The notes under the pieces: model-generated | Databases searched by the model: none | What the model saw: the letters and a program-made list of their open reading frames with translations, nothing else | What the model was told of the DNA's origin: nothing | Made by a program: the position numbers and the translations under genes | Part shown: positions 11,536 through 23,127 of the stretch, piece after piece | How the letters are laid out: every line of letters begins with the position of its first letter | Position numbering within the stretch: the stretch's first letter is position 1 | Assembly: GCA_029959085.1 (NCBI GenBank) | Contig: JARWIR010000027.1 | Coordinates: 7,440,001 to 7,504,000, forward strand | Direction of reading: 5' to 3' | From: Nemophila menziesii | Lineage: Eukaryota > Streptophyta > Magnoliopsida > Boraginales > Hydrophyllaceae | DNA: 64,000 bases

Positions 11536-12110
11536 TTCGGAACCTTCGTGGCACGTGCTTTCTCTTTCTTCTTCGCATGATTGAGTTGTGGATTTTTAGG
11601 GTATGGAGGAGCTTTAATTGGTGGTTTCTTTCGTAGCTCTCTCTCCTCCACCCCTAACGTGTCCACAACATTAATTTGCTCCTTTCTTACCGGTTCCATT
11701 ACATCTAGACGAAAACATTCTTCCTTGGAATCCGGAAATCTCATAGGTCTGTTCACGTTAAACTTCACTTCCTCGTCTTGGATTCTCATCGTCAATTCAC
11801 CGTTTTCTACATCAATCAAGGTACGCCCCGTGGCTAGGAATGGTCTTCCCAAAATAATGGGGACAGTCCTATCCGCGTCGTATTCAAGAATAACAAAATC
11901 AACGGGAAATACTAAAGTACCTGCCTTAACGAGGACATCTTCAATTCGTCCTTCCGCATGTGCAAGAGATCGATCCGCCATTTGCAAGACCATAGAAGTA
12001 GGTCTTTCTTTTCCGATATTAAGCTCATCAAAGATCGATTTGGGCATAAGATTGATGCTTGCACACAAAATAGTTCCTTACCTTTCCATTCTTCTCCAAT
12101 CGATATCGGA
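11499..12110 (-). pseudogene. Element D aspartic protease (retropepsin-like), active-site loop lost
   Basis: Minus-strand translation gives ASINLMPKSIFDEL near the start and VPIILGRPFLATGRTLIDV about 80 residues later, the usual order in Athila-type proteases. In this family ASINLMP is normally preceded by a C-D-L-G loop carrying the catalytic aspartate. Here the DNA goes from L-F-C straight to A-S with a frameshift (near 12072), so the D-L-G codons are deleted. A basic, proline-rich tail runs to 11499. The enzyme would be inactive. Confidence 0.75.
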
Positions 12111-14185
12111 ATAGTGAAACTCCCAGGATCAAGTAACTTTGGAGGTAATTTACTTTGACAAATAGCACTACATTCTTCAGGGAGACCAACCATCTCATTA
12201 TCACAATAAGGCCTTTTGTTGGTGAGGGCCCTTTTCAAAAACTTTGCATATTTGGGCACATCCCTAATCGCTTGCAACAACGGAATATTAATATTGAGAC
12301 TACTCACCTTGTTCAAGAATCTTTGATAATCGGCCATATCGCCCTTTTTCTGAACTCGAGATGGAAATGGTGGAGGAGGGCGATTGATTATAACATCATC
12401 TTTCTTCTTTGGAACCTCAATCGGCCTCTCTATTTCTTCAACCTCAACATCTTTATCTTCCTCAACCACATCCTTTTCTTTTATTGGAACTTCTTTCTCT
12501 TTCATAACTGGAAAAGGAGGTGGAGGGAAGTTCTTACCACTTCTGAGAGTAACAGCTTTACAGTCTTCGATTTGGATTACATTCTCAGTGTCACTAGGCA
12601 GTTGCCCTTGCGGACGCTGATTCAACTGTTTTGCCATTTACGTAATTTGATTCTCTAACATCTTGATGTGTGCCTCAGAAGCTTGTTTCCTTTGGATTGC
12701 TTGTGTTTGAAGGACAACCAGTTGTTCTACCGTTTTCTGAAGGTCATTCGCACCTTCTTGAGGATGAGCGGGTAAGGCTTTTTGGTTCATGGTGTCGTTA
12801 TAATTTTTTTGAGGAGGTTGTCTCTGAACATAATTTCCTTGATTTTGTCCCCCTTGGTAGTTATTCTGAGGTCTTGGGTTGTAATTGTTGTTGTTACCTT
12901 GGGGACGCGGCTGATATGCGTGAGTAGGATTGGCTGCCCCATTAGCATTTGAATATTGAAACCCAGGATGGTTTCTGTTTGGCATGTACCCTTGACCATT
13001 CGAATTAAAGTTCCCTCGGTTGGAAACAAACATCACGGCCTCTTGATTGTTCTGACAATTCTCCCAATTATGATCGTTTACACCGCAATATGAACACCCA
13101 TAAACTTCTTGTGCAGCATGCACTTCTACCTTCTTACTCGAAAAACCTTCTTTCACGGCTAATGTAAGTTGTCTCAACTATTTTTCTAATGTGGTTTGTA
13201 TCTTGTTGTCTAAGGAGTTGAACTTCTCTTCAATGTTGACATTATTAACTCCTCCTTTAACTGGTGTTCTTACGTTATTCCATCCCACTTCATTATCAAT
13301 TGTTCTATCCAAAATAATTCTTGCATACGCAGGTTGAACTCGTAAAAGCGCACCACCACACAACAAATCTAAATCTTTTTGTGAACTCCCCTCAAGACCA
13401 TTATAGAAAATTTTCAATTGATGTTGTTCTGAGAGGTCATGATTGGGGACTCTTCGTAAACAATTCTGAAATCTCGACCAACTTCTACCCAACGCTTCAT
13501 CATATTCTTGTCGGAAATGTGTTAACTCAAGTTGAGCATCTAACCTCATGTTGGACGGATAATATCTGTCGAAAAACGCAACCTGTAACTGTTCCCAATT
13601 CGTAATCTTCCCTGGTTCTTGCGAATCATGCCAATCACTCGCTCCATCTATTAAGAAAAATATGAATATAGCAAAATACGTTTGCTCCCTCGTTACCCCT
13701 TGCGTAATGTATGAATCGCAAATTTGCATAAATTTTTGTACTGCACGAAGTGGATCTTCTCCGGGCTTGCCACAAAAGTTTCCGAAATTCTGAAATTGAG
13801 CTAGCATACCCGAATCTGGACGGAATCTCGGAACATTGATATTAGCTGGGCCAATCCCAATAGGAGGGGCAAGGAATGGTTCTTGTGCTGGACCGGTAAG
13901 AAACCATGGGTCGGCTATTTGAACTTGAACTGGAGGATTAGGAATGACAGGTGGAACCGAAAGATTAGGAATTCCTGGAGGCACTAGTGGCTGACCATTT
14001 CCGTTTAGCTGAACTCATGGGTTTCCTTGGTTATGAAGATTAATATTTTCCATTCTGTTCGCTAATTCTTCTACTTCTCTAGCTTCTTGTTCTTTCCTTC
14101 TCTTGTTAGCAAGTCTGATTAATGATTCTGGATTATTAAGGATCGGAGGTGATAGCTCAAGATCCTTAAAAAGTCTCCTTCGCAT
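12073..14185 (-). pseudogene. gag: Element D gag polyprotein, interrupted by stops
   Basis: It starts at ATG 14185 (MRRRLFKDLEL). The frame runs unshifted to about 12073 but contains TGA at about 14017, TAG at 13180 and TAA at 12640. A capsid-like retrotransposon gag domain lies at about 13870-13400 (landmarks DPLRAVQKFMQICDSYI, GASDW, FFDRYYPSNMR). The knuckle CSYCGVNDHNWENC is at 13055-13096. An Asn/Gln/Pro-rich stretch, a charged linker and a pre-protease segment with KLPPKLLDPGSFTIP follow. In an active element it would form the particle and bind RNA. Confidence 0.8.
13055..13096 (-). other. gag CCHC zinc knuckle (element D)
   Basis: CSYCGVNDHNWENC, spacing C-x2-C-x4-H-x4-C, the canonical nucleocapsid knuckle. 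Confidence 0.85.
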
Positions 14186-14300
14186 AAACCAAACCTAAAA
14201 ACCTGAGAAAGATGAACAAACGAAAAGCGTAAAACTGACAAAAATAAAAATAAATGCAACTAATCACTAAAGGATAAACACCGTGGTCACACGCTACCGT

Positions 14301-14319
14301 CCCCGGCAGCGGCGCCAAA
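14301..14319 (-). other. Primer-binding site of element D (tRNA-Asp type)
   Basis: The minus strand reads TGGCGCCGCTGCCGGGGA a few bases after the LTR end. It differs at one position from the complement of the plant tRNA-Asp 3' end, the primer typical of Athila. Confidence 0.8.
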
Positions 14320-14323
14320 AACT

Positions 14324-15858
14324 TGTTGGTCCTTAGTGTGTTCTAAAAATAATGCAATAAGTAAGAGAACCACAACCGCAAATGTACGGTTTTCCCAAGT
14401 AATAATAATAGTGATAAACAGGATCATTCGCAGGGACGGTATGGTTAACTACAATGTTTATCAATTAATGAATGATTGCACTTATGAAAACAATAAATGA
14501 TTTGAATATTGGTTGGTTGGTTTTGTTACTAATCCTAAGTATGAAAGACTAAAGTAAAATGCAATTAAATAACTAGACGCAATAAATAAAGGTGAGACGC
14601 AAATATGAGAAGGCAGTACTTGAGAGATGCAAGGGATCCTCCTAACTCTATTTCATATCATATGTTGTTTAAGGGTCAAATTGGTCAATTGACATTGGTC
14701 GGGATTCAAGAATCTATGTACCCCCGTCAGGGTGGACTACAAAGCTATTCTAGAGTGTCACAAGTCCCGTCAGGGTAAATTTGATCCACTTTCGAATGAT
14801 TAAGCTAATTTACCTCATTGGCCCTAAGATTAATTATGTTCGTCAGAATCAAATAATTTATATCTTATATTGAGTAATTAATTCAATACCTAAACCCCCC
14901 GTCAAGATGATCCACACGCCACATATGTGGAATAGTTTAGATACTAACACCTGTTCTTAGTTAGCTACTCCAAAAACAGTAAATAATCACCAATTACAGA
15001 ATAATGTAAAAGACCCAATTCGATTTAATTAATTAAAACCCAAATTCAAACACATGAAAATCAATAGTTTTAGGATTCACCCATTAAGCATTCTCAAGTA
15101 CTAAGAGAAATTAGCTCATGCTAATGGAAATTAAAACTAAATTAAAAGAAATAAGACTCATATTGTTTTACGGAAGTAAAAATAAGAAAAACCTAATTTT
15201 CGGCTTTCTTCAGCTTTCTTCTGCTTCCTTTGTTGACTTCTCTCTGATGTTTTTCTTTCTGAATAATGAGTTGTGTGAAAATTAGAAGTCAAAAGCCTCT
15301 TTTATACTCTCAAAAACGGATTAGGCTTTGTCTAAGGTTTAAGTTAAAAATTAAAAGCCCAAGTCCATTTTCTAAGCCCAAAATCCTGTAACTGCTGCAC
15401 CACCTCCACTAAAACAGCTCTAGCCCTTCGTTATAACTCCGATTGACCTCAAATCACTTGCTAAATTTCCGTAACTCGATAAGGAACATAATCTCTTCAA
15501 AGGTCAGCGGCTAAATCAACTCGTAAGAGCCTCAAAATCAGCAATCTTTGGCCTGTTTTCCAGATTTACAGCTTCAAAATATAATTCTTTTCGGGATTTA
15601 TCTTCAAGCTTTGACTCCATATCACGATCTTTGACTTTCTTCTCGAATTCCTCTCCTAGCTAATATTCAAAACCTACAAACTTTCCACTAAAATACACAA
15701 GATTACGCGCAAAAGTTTAATAAATCAAAAATACTAGAAAATAAAGAGGAAATTCAGAATATTGCATTTTTAGTCCTAAAGTCTATCAAAATGATTAAAT
15801 AAACATAAAAAATGATGTCTCCCAAGGGTCTAAAATAAGAAAAATTAGGGAGACATCA
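14324..15858 (-). repeat. 5' LTR of element D
   Basis: About 1535 bp. Ends are TGATGTCTCCC and GGACCAACA (minus strand). The 46-bp module (15813-15858) has perfect 11-base arms. The TATA box is at 15299-15306. It differs from the 3' LTR by scattered changes and by a deletion near 15205. Confidence 0.9.
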
Positions 15859-15863
15859 GTGGT

Positions 15864-16480
15864 TCAATCTTCTCTATAATGATGTGGAGAAAGGATTGGA
15901 TGTGTTTTTATGGTGATTGGGTAGTGTTTTGATGTTTGGTGATGGTTTGATGAAGCTTTAGTGGAGTTGGGAGAGGTTTAGGGAAAAAATAGAGGCTTAA
16001 GGATTGATAAATTCGTGTAAAAACTAACCTCTTCTTTAAATCCCATCATATAGCCCTTCAAAAGTGGATATGTCGGCATCGTGCGGTGCACCAGACATCT
16101 GGCGCGGTATACCGGACCTAAGGGTTTGAAAACTGTATTCACGAGTTGTCTATACGGTTTTGGATAGCTGGTCTTATACCTCTTGTATTTGTACTCTATT
16201 GGAAAACCGTCGCCACCATTTTTGGACCTGCGGTGTACCGGACCTCTCCTGCGGTGTACCGCATGTTTGGTCTGGTTTTTTTTCGAATTTTCGTTTTTCT
16301 TTTCCTAACTCGATTTCTTAAGTACTTGAACATCAAAAACACTCATACCTTTCTCAATAATGCAATATCAACTAAAAATAACTAACTCAAACAAAATTTA
16401 AAGACATAAAAACATAAAAAATTGGGAGTTGTCTCCCGTACAACACTTTTATTTAACGTCTTTTAAAGTTAGACGCGTTA
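15864..16480 (-). other. Element C spacer with palindrome island
   Basis: Noncoding spacer between C's GPY/F module and its third ORF, cut by D on its left. The GC-rich part (about 16075-16265) has several GCGGTATACCGG / GCGGTGTACCG units. A hairpin of the GGGAGACA type is at 16422-16440. The plus-strand reading frame at 16146-16385 is a by-product of the repeat. Confidence 0.6.
16422..16440 (-). other. Conserved GGGAGACA hairpin (element C copy)
   Basis: The minus strand reads TACGGGAGACAACTCCCAA. GGGAG can pair with CTCCC around an ACAA loop, a shifted version of the TACGGG/CCCGTA stem in A and I. Confidence 0.5.
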
Positions 16481-17155
16481 TCTCTAACAAGATTTGCGAA
16501 TATAGCCTCCCCAGCAACGAGCAAGGCTATGAACGTCCACTAATCTCCGTTTAATGCCCCTCTTGGGCCTAATCTCTATCACCTTAGCTGAAACAACTTC
16601 AGTTACTATGAATCGTTCCATCCACGAGTCTTTGTGACTTCGCGGCCTATTCTCTGGTTTGTGGGATTTCTATACAACTTCATGGCCGACCCTAAACTCA
16701 ATCTTTGGTTCAATATCCACAGGCTTTGCGTGGATTTCTTCTGGGACTTTGTGATGTGAAAGGCTGTGGATGATAGGAACGGTGGGATCTGACTTCCTTG
16801 GTTTCTTACCCCAGACATAGAATATCTCAGATATATTCTTAGCATGAAGGGTTACTGTCCCTTCCAGGAAGTTGATTATGCTTTGACTTATGGCAATGAA
16901 GGGCCTTCCAAGTATGATTGGAACTTGCTTATCTGCATCGAAATCAAGTATAACAAAGTCAGTAAGAATGGTGATATTACCTGATCAAACATGAACGTTC
17001 TCCACTGTTCCCCATGTCTTGGTAACTGAGTTGTCAGCAAACCACAACTTCACTGGAGCTTTCTCTGAAATCTGAAGTCCAAGTCTATCGAACACGGACA
17101 TTGGCATATGATTCACACCTAAACCCACATCACACATACATCTTGACCGAACCAT
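16481..17155 (-). pseudogene. Element C protease and GPY/F module
   Basis: The minus strand has a D-V-G-L-G active-site-like loop followed by VNHMPMSVFDRLGLQ (about 17140-17090), then VPIILGRPF (about 16930-16890). A linker follows, then a degraded GPY/F block ending in RCWGGYIRKS (about 16500-16530). It is broken by several stops and indels: a stop after QINGSVKMYV, a TGA near 16985 and a TAG near 16675. The W-x-GPF motif is mutated to W-M-E-R-F. The parallel to A and I is close throughout. Confidence 0.7.
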
Positions 17156-18343
17156 TTATCTGAATAGGAAGATTAAAGCTTCCTGGATCTTTGAGCTTCA
17201 ATAGTAACTCTTTCTCTACTTTTCTTGAGACTCTCTCAGTATGAGCGACAATCTCTTTCCCGAATTCTACACTCGATTCTTTCTCTGGAATAACTTGTGT
17301 AAATACCTGTTGCGGTGTTAGACCTTTCTTTGCAATCTCAAGCATTTGGGCGTTCATATTTTCAGGAGTATACGCCTCTACAAATGTCTTGAGTTCAATG
17401 TCTACCTTCGGATTTGTATCAGTAATGGTTGGTGACACTGGTTGAACATTCGGTGGCGAATCCACCTTCTCTTCTTCTTTCTTTTCTTGCACAACAGGTG
17501 CAACTTCATCTTTCAGCTCTTTTGAGGCTTCTTCCTCTTTCTCTTTAGCTCTAGCAGCTTGTAATTCCATAACCGATCTAATCTCTTCTTGCATATCTCT
17601 CAAAAGCTGTATAAATTTGGATTTTTCTGGATCCTCATCTTTAGAACAATCAGAGTCCTTGGGGCTAGACTTGGTTGGTTCTTCTTCAGTTTTAGGAACT
17701 TCCACGCCACTTTCTGCAGCATGCGGTACTTCCTTAGTCTCTTCAATCTCAAGGAAAATATCCTTACAAGCTTCGAACCCAACATTGGCATCACCTCCTT
17801 AGATAGCCTTCAATTCTATAGCTTCCATAGTATTAGTTAGACCTTTATTCATTTGTTCTACTTGCGTATCTAAGATCTGAACTGAAGCTTCGTGTTCTCT
17901 TAACTTCTCATTCTGTGAATGCATATTTGTGGTCATAACATCCATAAACTTCTTCCAATTTTGATCACCCACAACTCCTTCTTGAGGATATTGTGGTAGT
18001 GCCTTCTGAGCTAAAGTATCAGTATATGCAGCATTAACAGGTTGTTATGGAGAAGCAGGTCGATTATAATTCTGATTACTCTGATTAGAGCTTGACCTCT
18101 TGGTTGTAAAGAGTTATTCTAGGGACGAGGTTGATAATGACCGGGATTAGCGGCCCCCTGTGGATTTGAATACTGCATACCCAGATGATTCATGTTACCA
18201 AATTGATAATTTGCTCGGTTGGATATGAAATAAACAGATGCTGGATTTCTTTCGCACTCTTCCCATGTATGATTTGTGACCCCACACTGTGGACAACCCT
18301 GTGCTTCTTGCACTACATTCGTTGCGGCTAAATTCTTCTGCAT
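17130..18343 (-). pseudogene. gag: Element C gag, knuckle and acidic tail (C-terminal part)
   Basis: From the edge of insertion B the minus strand reads MQKNLAATNVVQEAQG, then the knuckle CPQCGVTNHTWEEC (18254-18295), then a Gln/Asn-rich stretch with frameshifts (18120-17800). An acidic Glu/Lys-rich segment follows (17705-17400), then VEAYTPENMNAQMLEIAKKG and the pre-protease KLKDPGSFNLPIQING. The N-terminal capsid part of the same gene lies beyond B at 35323-35698 and 37508-37798. The residues read upstream of MQKNLAA in this frame are B's LTR, not gag. Confidence 0.8.
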
Positions 18344-19880
18344 TGGTGGGGGCAAAGGTGTGATAAAATAATAAATAAATAAAAATAATAATAAAGAGCA
18401 CACACCCTTGAGAACCACAGAACTCACTACAAGTATCCAGATCGTTTGCAAGTTTTAATGATAAGTCAAGTTCGTTCGCATGGATTTAATCCGTTATATC
18501 TACTTGTATTAAATAAGCGTAGATGAAATTATATGTTTAGAATAAAATATAAGATAAAATGAATAATTATGTAACACGAATAAATAAATAATGCAAATAA
18601 ATAGATATGAATGTAAGTCAAATAAATTAGGATTACTAATATGAGTCTATTTTACTAAGTTGTATTCTAACCTGTCACACATTGAGCATTATATATTAAC
18701 CGGGATTCTAAATTCTACCTAACCTTTATCAGGCGTAGGAGCGACCTCTCCACTACCAAGGAACCTTGGGTAAAGAAATCTTGAGTAATGATTGGTGGTT
18801 CAATCAAACCTTTATGGCTATCTAGATAGGGTCACTACTAGACGATTATGTAGTGTTGTCAATAACTAAGAATAGTCCTAAGATTGGCCAAATCTAGGAC
18901 TGAAACAATAAGTCAAAACACATAATAACAATATACGCCAAGCTCAAATCAATTAAAATAACAAATAATATTAATGAATTTAAGACAAAATAATAACCCA
19001 ACAATTAAAAGTAAAACTTACAGAATAAAAGCTTAGAAATATGATGAAGCCACAAATGTATAGCTAATTAACCTAGATATAGAGAAAGTGAGATGTAGAA
19101 GAGGAGTTTGTCACTCTCCAACTTCTTGCTTCTTGTCTTCCTCTATAGGATAGCTTGCTTCTTAAATGAATAGCTTGATTCTAAGAATGAATAATAAATT
19201 AAGGACTTAGCTATTATTTAAAACTGAGAAAATACAAGTAAGGACTAAGCCTATACTTGGAACTGAGCAAGGACATGTTTACAATGGTTTAAGCGTGTAT
19301 TTATAGGTGTCTTGGAAGCCCTAACACGTTTTCTTGGAGTGGAAGACAAGTAATGGACTCCTAGCCCAACTCAAATTCGTAACCCTAAAATATAGAATCA
19401 GCCCCATTTTTGGTTTGGTCATAACAGTTTCAATACTTATCTGTTTGACGCGTATGAATAGTCGAAATTCATCGTCTCGGAAAGATATTTAACTTTGCTG
19501 TCGACCATTCTTCCAAATTCCTCACCGATTTTGAGATATAAGCCCATTTGTGGTCATAGGTGCTAGAATTCAGATTTATTTGACAACTTTATCTTTCCAT
19601 ATTTTAGCTTTTGTTTACTTATCTCCAATTTCCATGTATATCTTCTTTCCTTTACCCCTTAGAATTGACTTGACATCTAATGAATCTCCATATATATATT
19701 TAAAGCTTCACACTAAATAGATAATTAAACCCAATATGCTCTAAAAATAATAATTCATTAAATCAAGACAAGAAATAGGAAAGTGCAATATTTAATGGGA
19801 AAATCGACAAGAAGACTTCCTAAAACACTAAAAATGATGTCTCTAACTAATATCAATTCATGACAAATGAGGAGACATCA
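18344..19880 (-). repeat. 3' LTR of element B
   Basis: About 1537 bp, TGATGTCTCC to GCCCCCACCA on the minus strand. The 46-bp module is at 19835-19880 and the TATA box at 19298-19305 (TATAAATA). It shares many sites with the two 5' LTR copies, but those two share several variants absent here. Confidence 0.9.
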
Positions 19881-19893
19881 AGACCCCCAACTC
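19881..19893 (-). other. Polypurine tract of element B
   Basis: Minus-strand GAGTTGGGGGTCT directly before the 3' LTR. Confidence 0.8.
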
Positions 19894-21409
19894 AAAGTTG
19901 TATCGTCCTGATACAATAAAGATAAAAACGAAGGGAAGTCTCTAAATACATACCTAGATCAATTAAGCACAGAGGGAAGAAGATAGCAGAATATATAAAA
20001 TAGACTCAAAGAAACTACTCAGAAAATTTCATGTAATAATATTTACAAACTACATACCTGTACATTTCTCATATCCACAGTCAACACGACTCGAATTCAA
20101 GATTAGATTAGCTTCTTTACTCAGTTCACCACGGAGGCTATAGATTGTTCATCGAACTTTACTAGTATCCAAAGATCCACTTAACTACTCTCTATTGGCT
20201 CAATCACTTCTAGATTACATAGCAGAGAATCAAAAGGTATTTAAGGTTGTAATGTAGGCTTAGGGACGGTAAGATAGTATATTTGGATAATTTAGAGTGA
20301 GCTTTTGGCTCTCTCCTCACTAGCCATCAACAAATCGCCCTAGAGCTTGAGTTACTCTCATAAAACGTTTCTCACTCAACCCAATGAATTCTTGATGCAC
20401 AAAGTAGCATACCCAATAACCCAATTAAAACATAAAGATGTTCACATAAAAATTCCACTTTGCCGGTCAAAATATATTCTTTTCATATCAATTTTCTTCT
20501 TCTTTTGTATAGCTATGATTCTCTTTTTGATGTTGAGATATCACGCTATTTTTTTCATAGATTTTTTTCTTTTCATGCTTTTTAGCCTTTTTCATTCACT
20601 CTTACCCCGGCAAAGAGTTACAATATAAATCTGTGAATCGTTATCAATATAAAGAACAGAGCACAATTAATAAGCTCAAAAATCCCAACTCTATAATAAT
20701 TACCATAATGGTGGACCCACCACCCCAAACTCAAGCTCTAAAACAACTGTTTATGCATCGCGATTCAAGTGCGGGTCATATGGGAAAGTCCTATAATCTA
20801 AAGGGATATGGCTTATAATGTGGTTAAATAAAAAGGCTTTAAAAAGGCTAGAAGGGGCTGAGAAGGATATAAAATATAATAAATGGACAGCAAGCTAAAA
20901 GGCAACAAGGGGCTTATGAAAGAACCGCCTTAATCACTTTCTAAACTATGCAATTTCGTCATTCTCTTACCTTTAGCACGTTTATCAACTAGCTTGGATC
21001 CCACGGCCTACACACCACTCATGGTTCCCTGAGATCGAACATACTTTCTATTGCATTGCTAACTAATCTTTTCTTTACTATCAATGTGTGTTTTCCTGCA
21101 AATACTCAAAGCATACAAAATAAAATAGCTCATAAACATACTACTTACTATCATTAACTTACTGAGCTTATGCTTTCAAGCTATTAAACACACTCTACAT
21201 ACATCTACTCCTTCAAAAAATTTAATTTCACCTAAAAACAATAAAACACAGAAAAATGGAGATTAGGGAAAATGAATCCCCACACCCCAAACTCAAAAAT
21301 GAGTCGTGCCCCAATGACTCGAAAAGAATCAAAAATAAAATAAAAACAATTAAAATTTTATAGATATTGCACATAAAGAAAAGGTAAGGAAGAAAGAAAA
21401 CATACTCTT
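19894..21409 (-). other. Element B 3' noncoding region
   Basis: No credible gene. It contains the same conserved blocks as the 3' regions of A, C and I. These include the hairpin (21301-21320, GAGTCATTGGGGCACGACTC on the minus strand), polypurine-like motifs at about 21280-21292 and 20720-20740, and the CCGGCAAAG block near 20605. The plus-strand frames at 20347 and 20633 are antisense to these blocks. Confidence 0.6.
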
Positions 21410-21889
21410 CGAGGCTATTTTACCTCGCCTGATTAATACCCGGAATACGGTGCAGTTCTTTTATGTATGCAAACTTCATGTATCACCAATTTCGCTTTCC
21501 CTTACATCTTCTTATGCTCCATCCCAATCAATCACACTCTAGAAATCTCTTGTTTATCTTCTTCCAACTTTTCTCTTGAATAATCTTTCATGTAAAGGTG
21601 TTTATCCAGGAATATGCTTTGGCAACAGCTACTAGCGTCCCAGAAGCTTTGCTCATCTTTGGTTAAAGGATGCTTGATTTGTATAGGTTGTGGTGTCTTC
21701 CTTATGAAAGTTGAAACCTTTTTGCTCTTTGAATTTACCACAGCTAGCTTTCCTCTATTCTCTTGATCCGCTTTACCTTGTAGTTATTCCCGAACTAGTA
21801 CCCATCTTATTTGAAATCTTCTTGATCTTACCCAATACCTTGCTTCGATTCTTCATATCCCTTAATAGTATCTTTGTTCTTTTCATCAT
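21410..21889 (-). pseudogene. Element B env-like ORF remnant (N-terminal part only)
   Basis: It begins near a start codon at about 21889, a dozen bases after a GAGTTGGGGGTCA motif, as in A and I. It has the basic N-terminal region with NSKSKKVSTFIRK, matching C's NSKREKVSTLIRK, and then decays. The central domain (PIRGKLVP through APWPYK to the VAQ block) is deleted. Confidence 0.55.
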
Positions 21890-22767
21890 CTCTTTTGACC
21901 CCCAACTCAAAGCTTTGAGCACTCTTTGAAATTTGTAACTCTTGATCATAGGTGGAACAAGCTTTATTTGGGTTAGGAAAGGTGTTAGGATGACGATTCT
22001 CTATGTGGGTATGATGGAATCAAGCTTTGATGATATGGTTTAAGGAATTTTGGAAAAAGATTTGAAATTCATGGTTTCGATTCTTGGATTCTAGGTGTTT
22101 TGATATGATTTGGGTGGTTGAATCTTCTCTGTAATGATGTAGGGAAGGATTTGGATGTGAATTCATGGTGATTTGGTAGTGTTTTGATGTTAGGTGAAGG
22201 TTTTTTGAAGCTTTAATGGAGTTGGAAGAGGTTTGGAGAAGAAAGTGAGGCTTAAGGATTGAGAAATTCGGACTAGAACTCACCTCTTCCTCTTTATAAC
22301 CTAAAAAAACGCGAAAATTTTCTCTCTCCAGCGGCGCTGGCCGGTATACCGGTGGTATGGCCCGGTATACCGGAGCTGCTGTTCCTTGAAATCCATGCTT
22401 CGACAAAAAACACGAATTGCAAACACGTGGGCTCGGGTTTTAGTCTGTCCGGTATACCTGAGGAACGGCCCGGTATACCGGTGCGGTCAGTTTTAGAGAG
22501 TCACCCCTCGGCAATGAACACGTGATGAGTACCCGTGGGCTCGAGTTTCTGACCTGCGTGGCAGGTCTGAACACTCCCCAAAAAATCCGTTTTTGCCTCC
22601 CAAACTCGATCATGAACATCAAAAACACTAATACCTTTCTCAAATATGCAATATCAACTAAAAACAACTAATCTAAACTAAAATATACAACATAAAATAC
22701 TATGGGATGTCTCCCAGAGGACAGAGGGCACTTTTGTTTAACGTCTTTCAAAGTTAGACGAGTTACC
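21890..22767 (-). other. Element B spacer: palindrome island and hairpin
   Basis: Noncoding spacer between the GPY/F module and the third ORF. The GC-rich part (about 22325-22570) has four CCGGTATACCGG-type palindromes plus CACGTGGGCTCG motifs. The hairpin TGGGAGACATCCCA lies at 22703-22716 (minus strand), straight after the GPY/F module. The minus-strand frames here (22020-22406 and 22440-22667) carry the repeat and show no known domain. Confidence 0.6.
22703..22716 (-). other. Conserved GGGAGACA hairpin (element B copy)
   Basis: TGGGAGACATCCCA: a four-pair stem around AGACAT. The sequence GGGAGACATC is also the reverse complement of the LTR start. Confidence 0.5.
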
Positions 22768-23127
22768 TCAGTTATTTTTTTTATAGCCTCCCCAGCAGTG
22801 AGTAAGGTGATTAACACTTACCAACTTGAGCTTGCAACCATCGATAGCTTTTATTTCGACCACTCCTTCTGAGATGATTTGCGTGATAATGTATGGCCCT
22901 ATCCAAGAACTGTTATGTTTGGGAAAGGGAGGTTTCCATGCTACCTCGTCTCCCACCCCAAACTCAATTTGTTTTCCCATGGTTTCTTGGGGGCTTGCAG
23001 GTTCTGGCTTTTCGGTTACAACACTGATTTGATATAGTTCTTGTGACTTTGTTTTCTTCTTCTTTCCCGAAACATATAATGTTTCAGTATCATCTTCAAT
23101 ACTAAAAGTCGCAGTTCCTTCATTCAC
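22768..23127 (-). pseudogene. Element B GPY/F module and linker
   Basis: The minus-strand frame encodes an end-of-protease segment (MNEGTATFSIED), a Lys-rich linker, then FGVGDEVAWKPPF, SSWIGPYIITQIIS, a basic strand and THCWGGY. W-x-GPY followed by a VEI strand and terminal GG-Y is the signature of the Ty3/gypsy integrase C-terminal GPY/F module. No HHCC finger or D,D35E core precedes it. It is the C-terminal end of the fused gag-pro frame, and this part is still open. Confidence 0.7.

Larger units (their letters stand above)
6748..15858 (-). mobile_element. Element D: complete non-autonomous LTR retrotransposon
   Basis: About 9.1 kb. The 5' LTR is 14324-15858, the 3' LTR is 6748-8318, and a perfect TSD GTGGT lies at 6743-6747 and 15859-15863. 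It has a tRNA-Asp type primer site (14301-14318 region), gag, protease and a GPY/F module. It has neither a reverse transcriptase nor an integrase core, and no recognisable env-like domain. It is inserted in the noncoding region upstream of C's env-like ORF; the same target sequence is uninterrupted in B near 22100-22140. Confidence 0.9.

Noticed and set aside
11581..12658. Long plus-strand frames over element D's protease and gag
   Set aside because: They are shadows of the minus-strand gag-pro frame, whose knuckle and protease motifs are clear.
14281..14330. The GCGGCGCC sequence as a host tRNA gene fragment
   Set aside because: Only the 18 bases complementary to the tRNA 3' end are present and always beside an LTR end, which is the mark of a primer-binding site.
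20347..20818. Small plus-strand frames in B's 3' region, with matching frames in C (2945-3130) and antisense in A (31881-32066)
   Set aside because: They recur only because a conserved noncoding block of the retrotransposons is repeated. Orientation is antisense to the element and they show no domain or start context.
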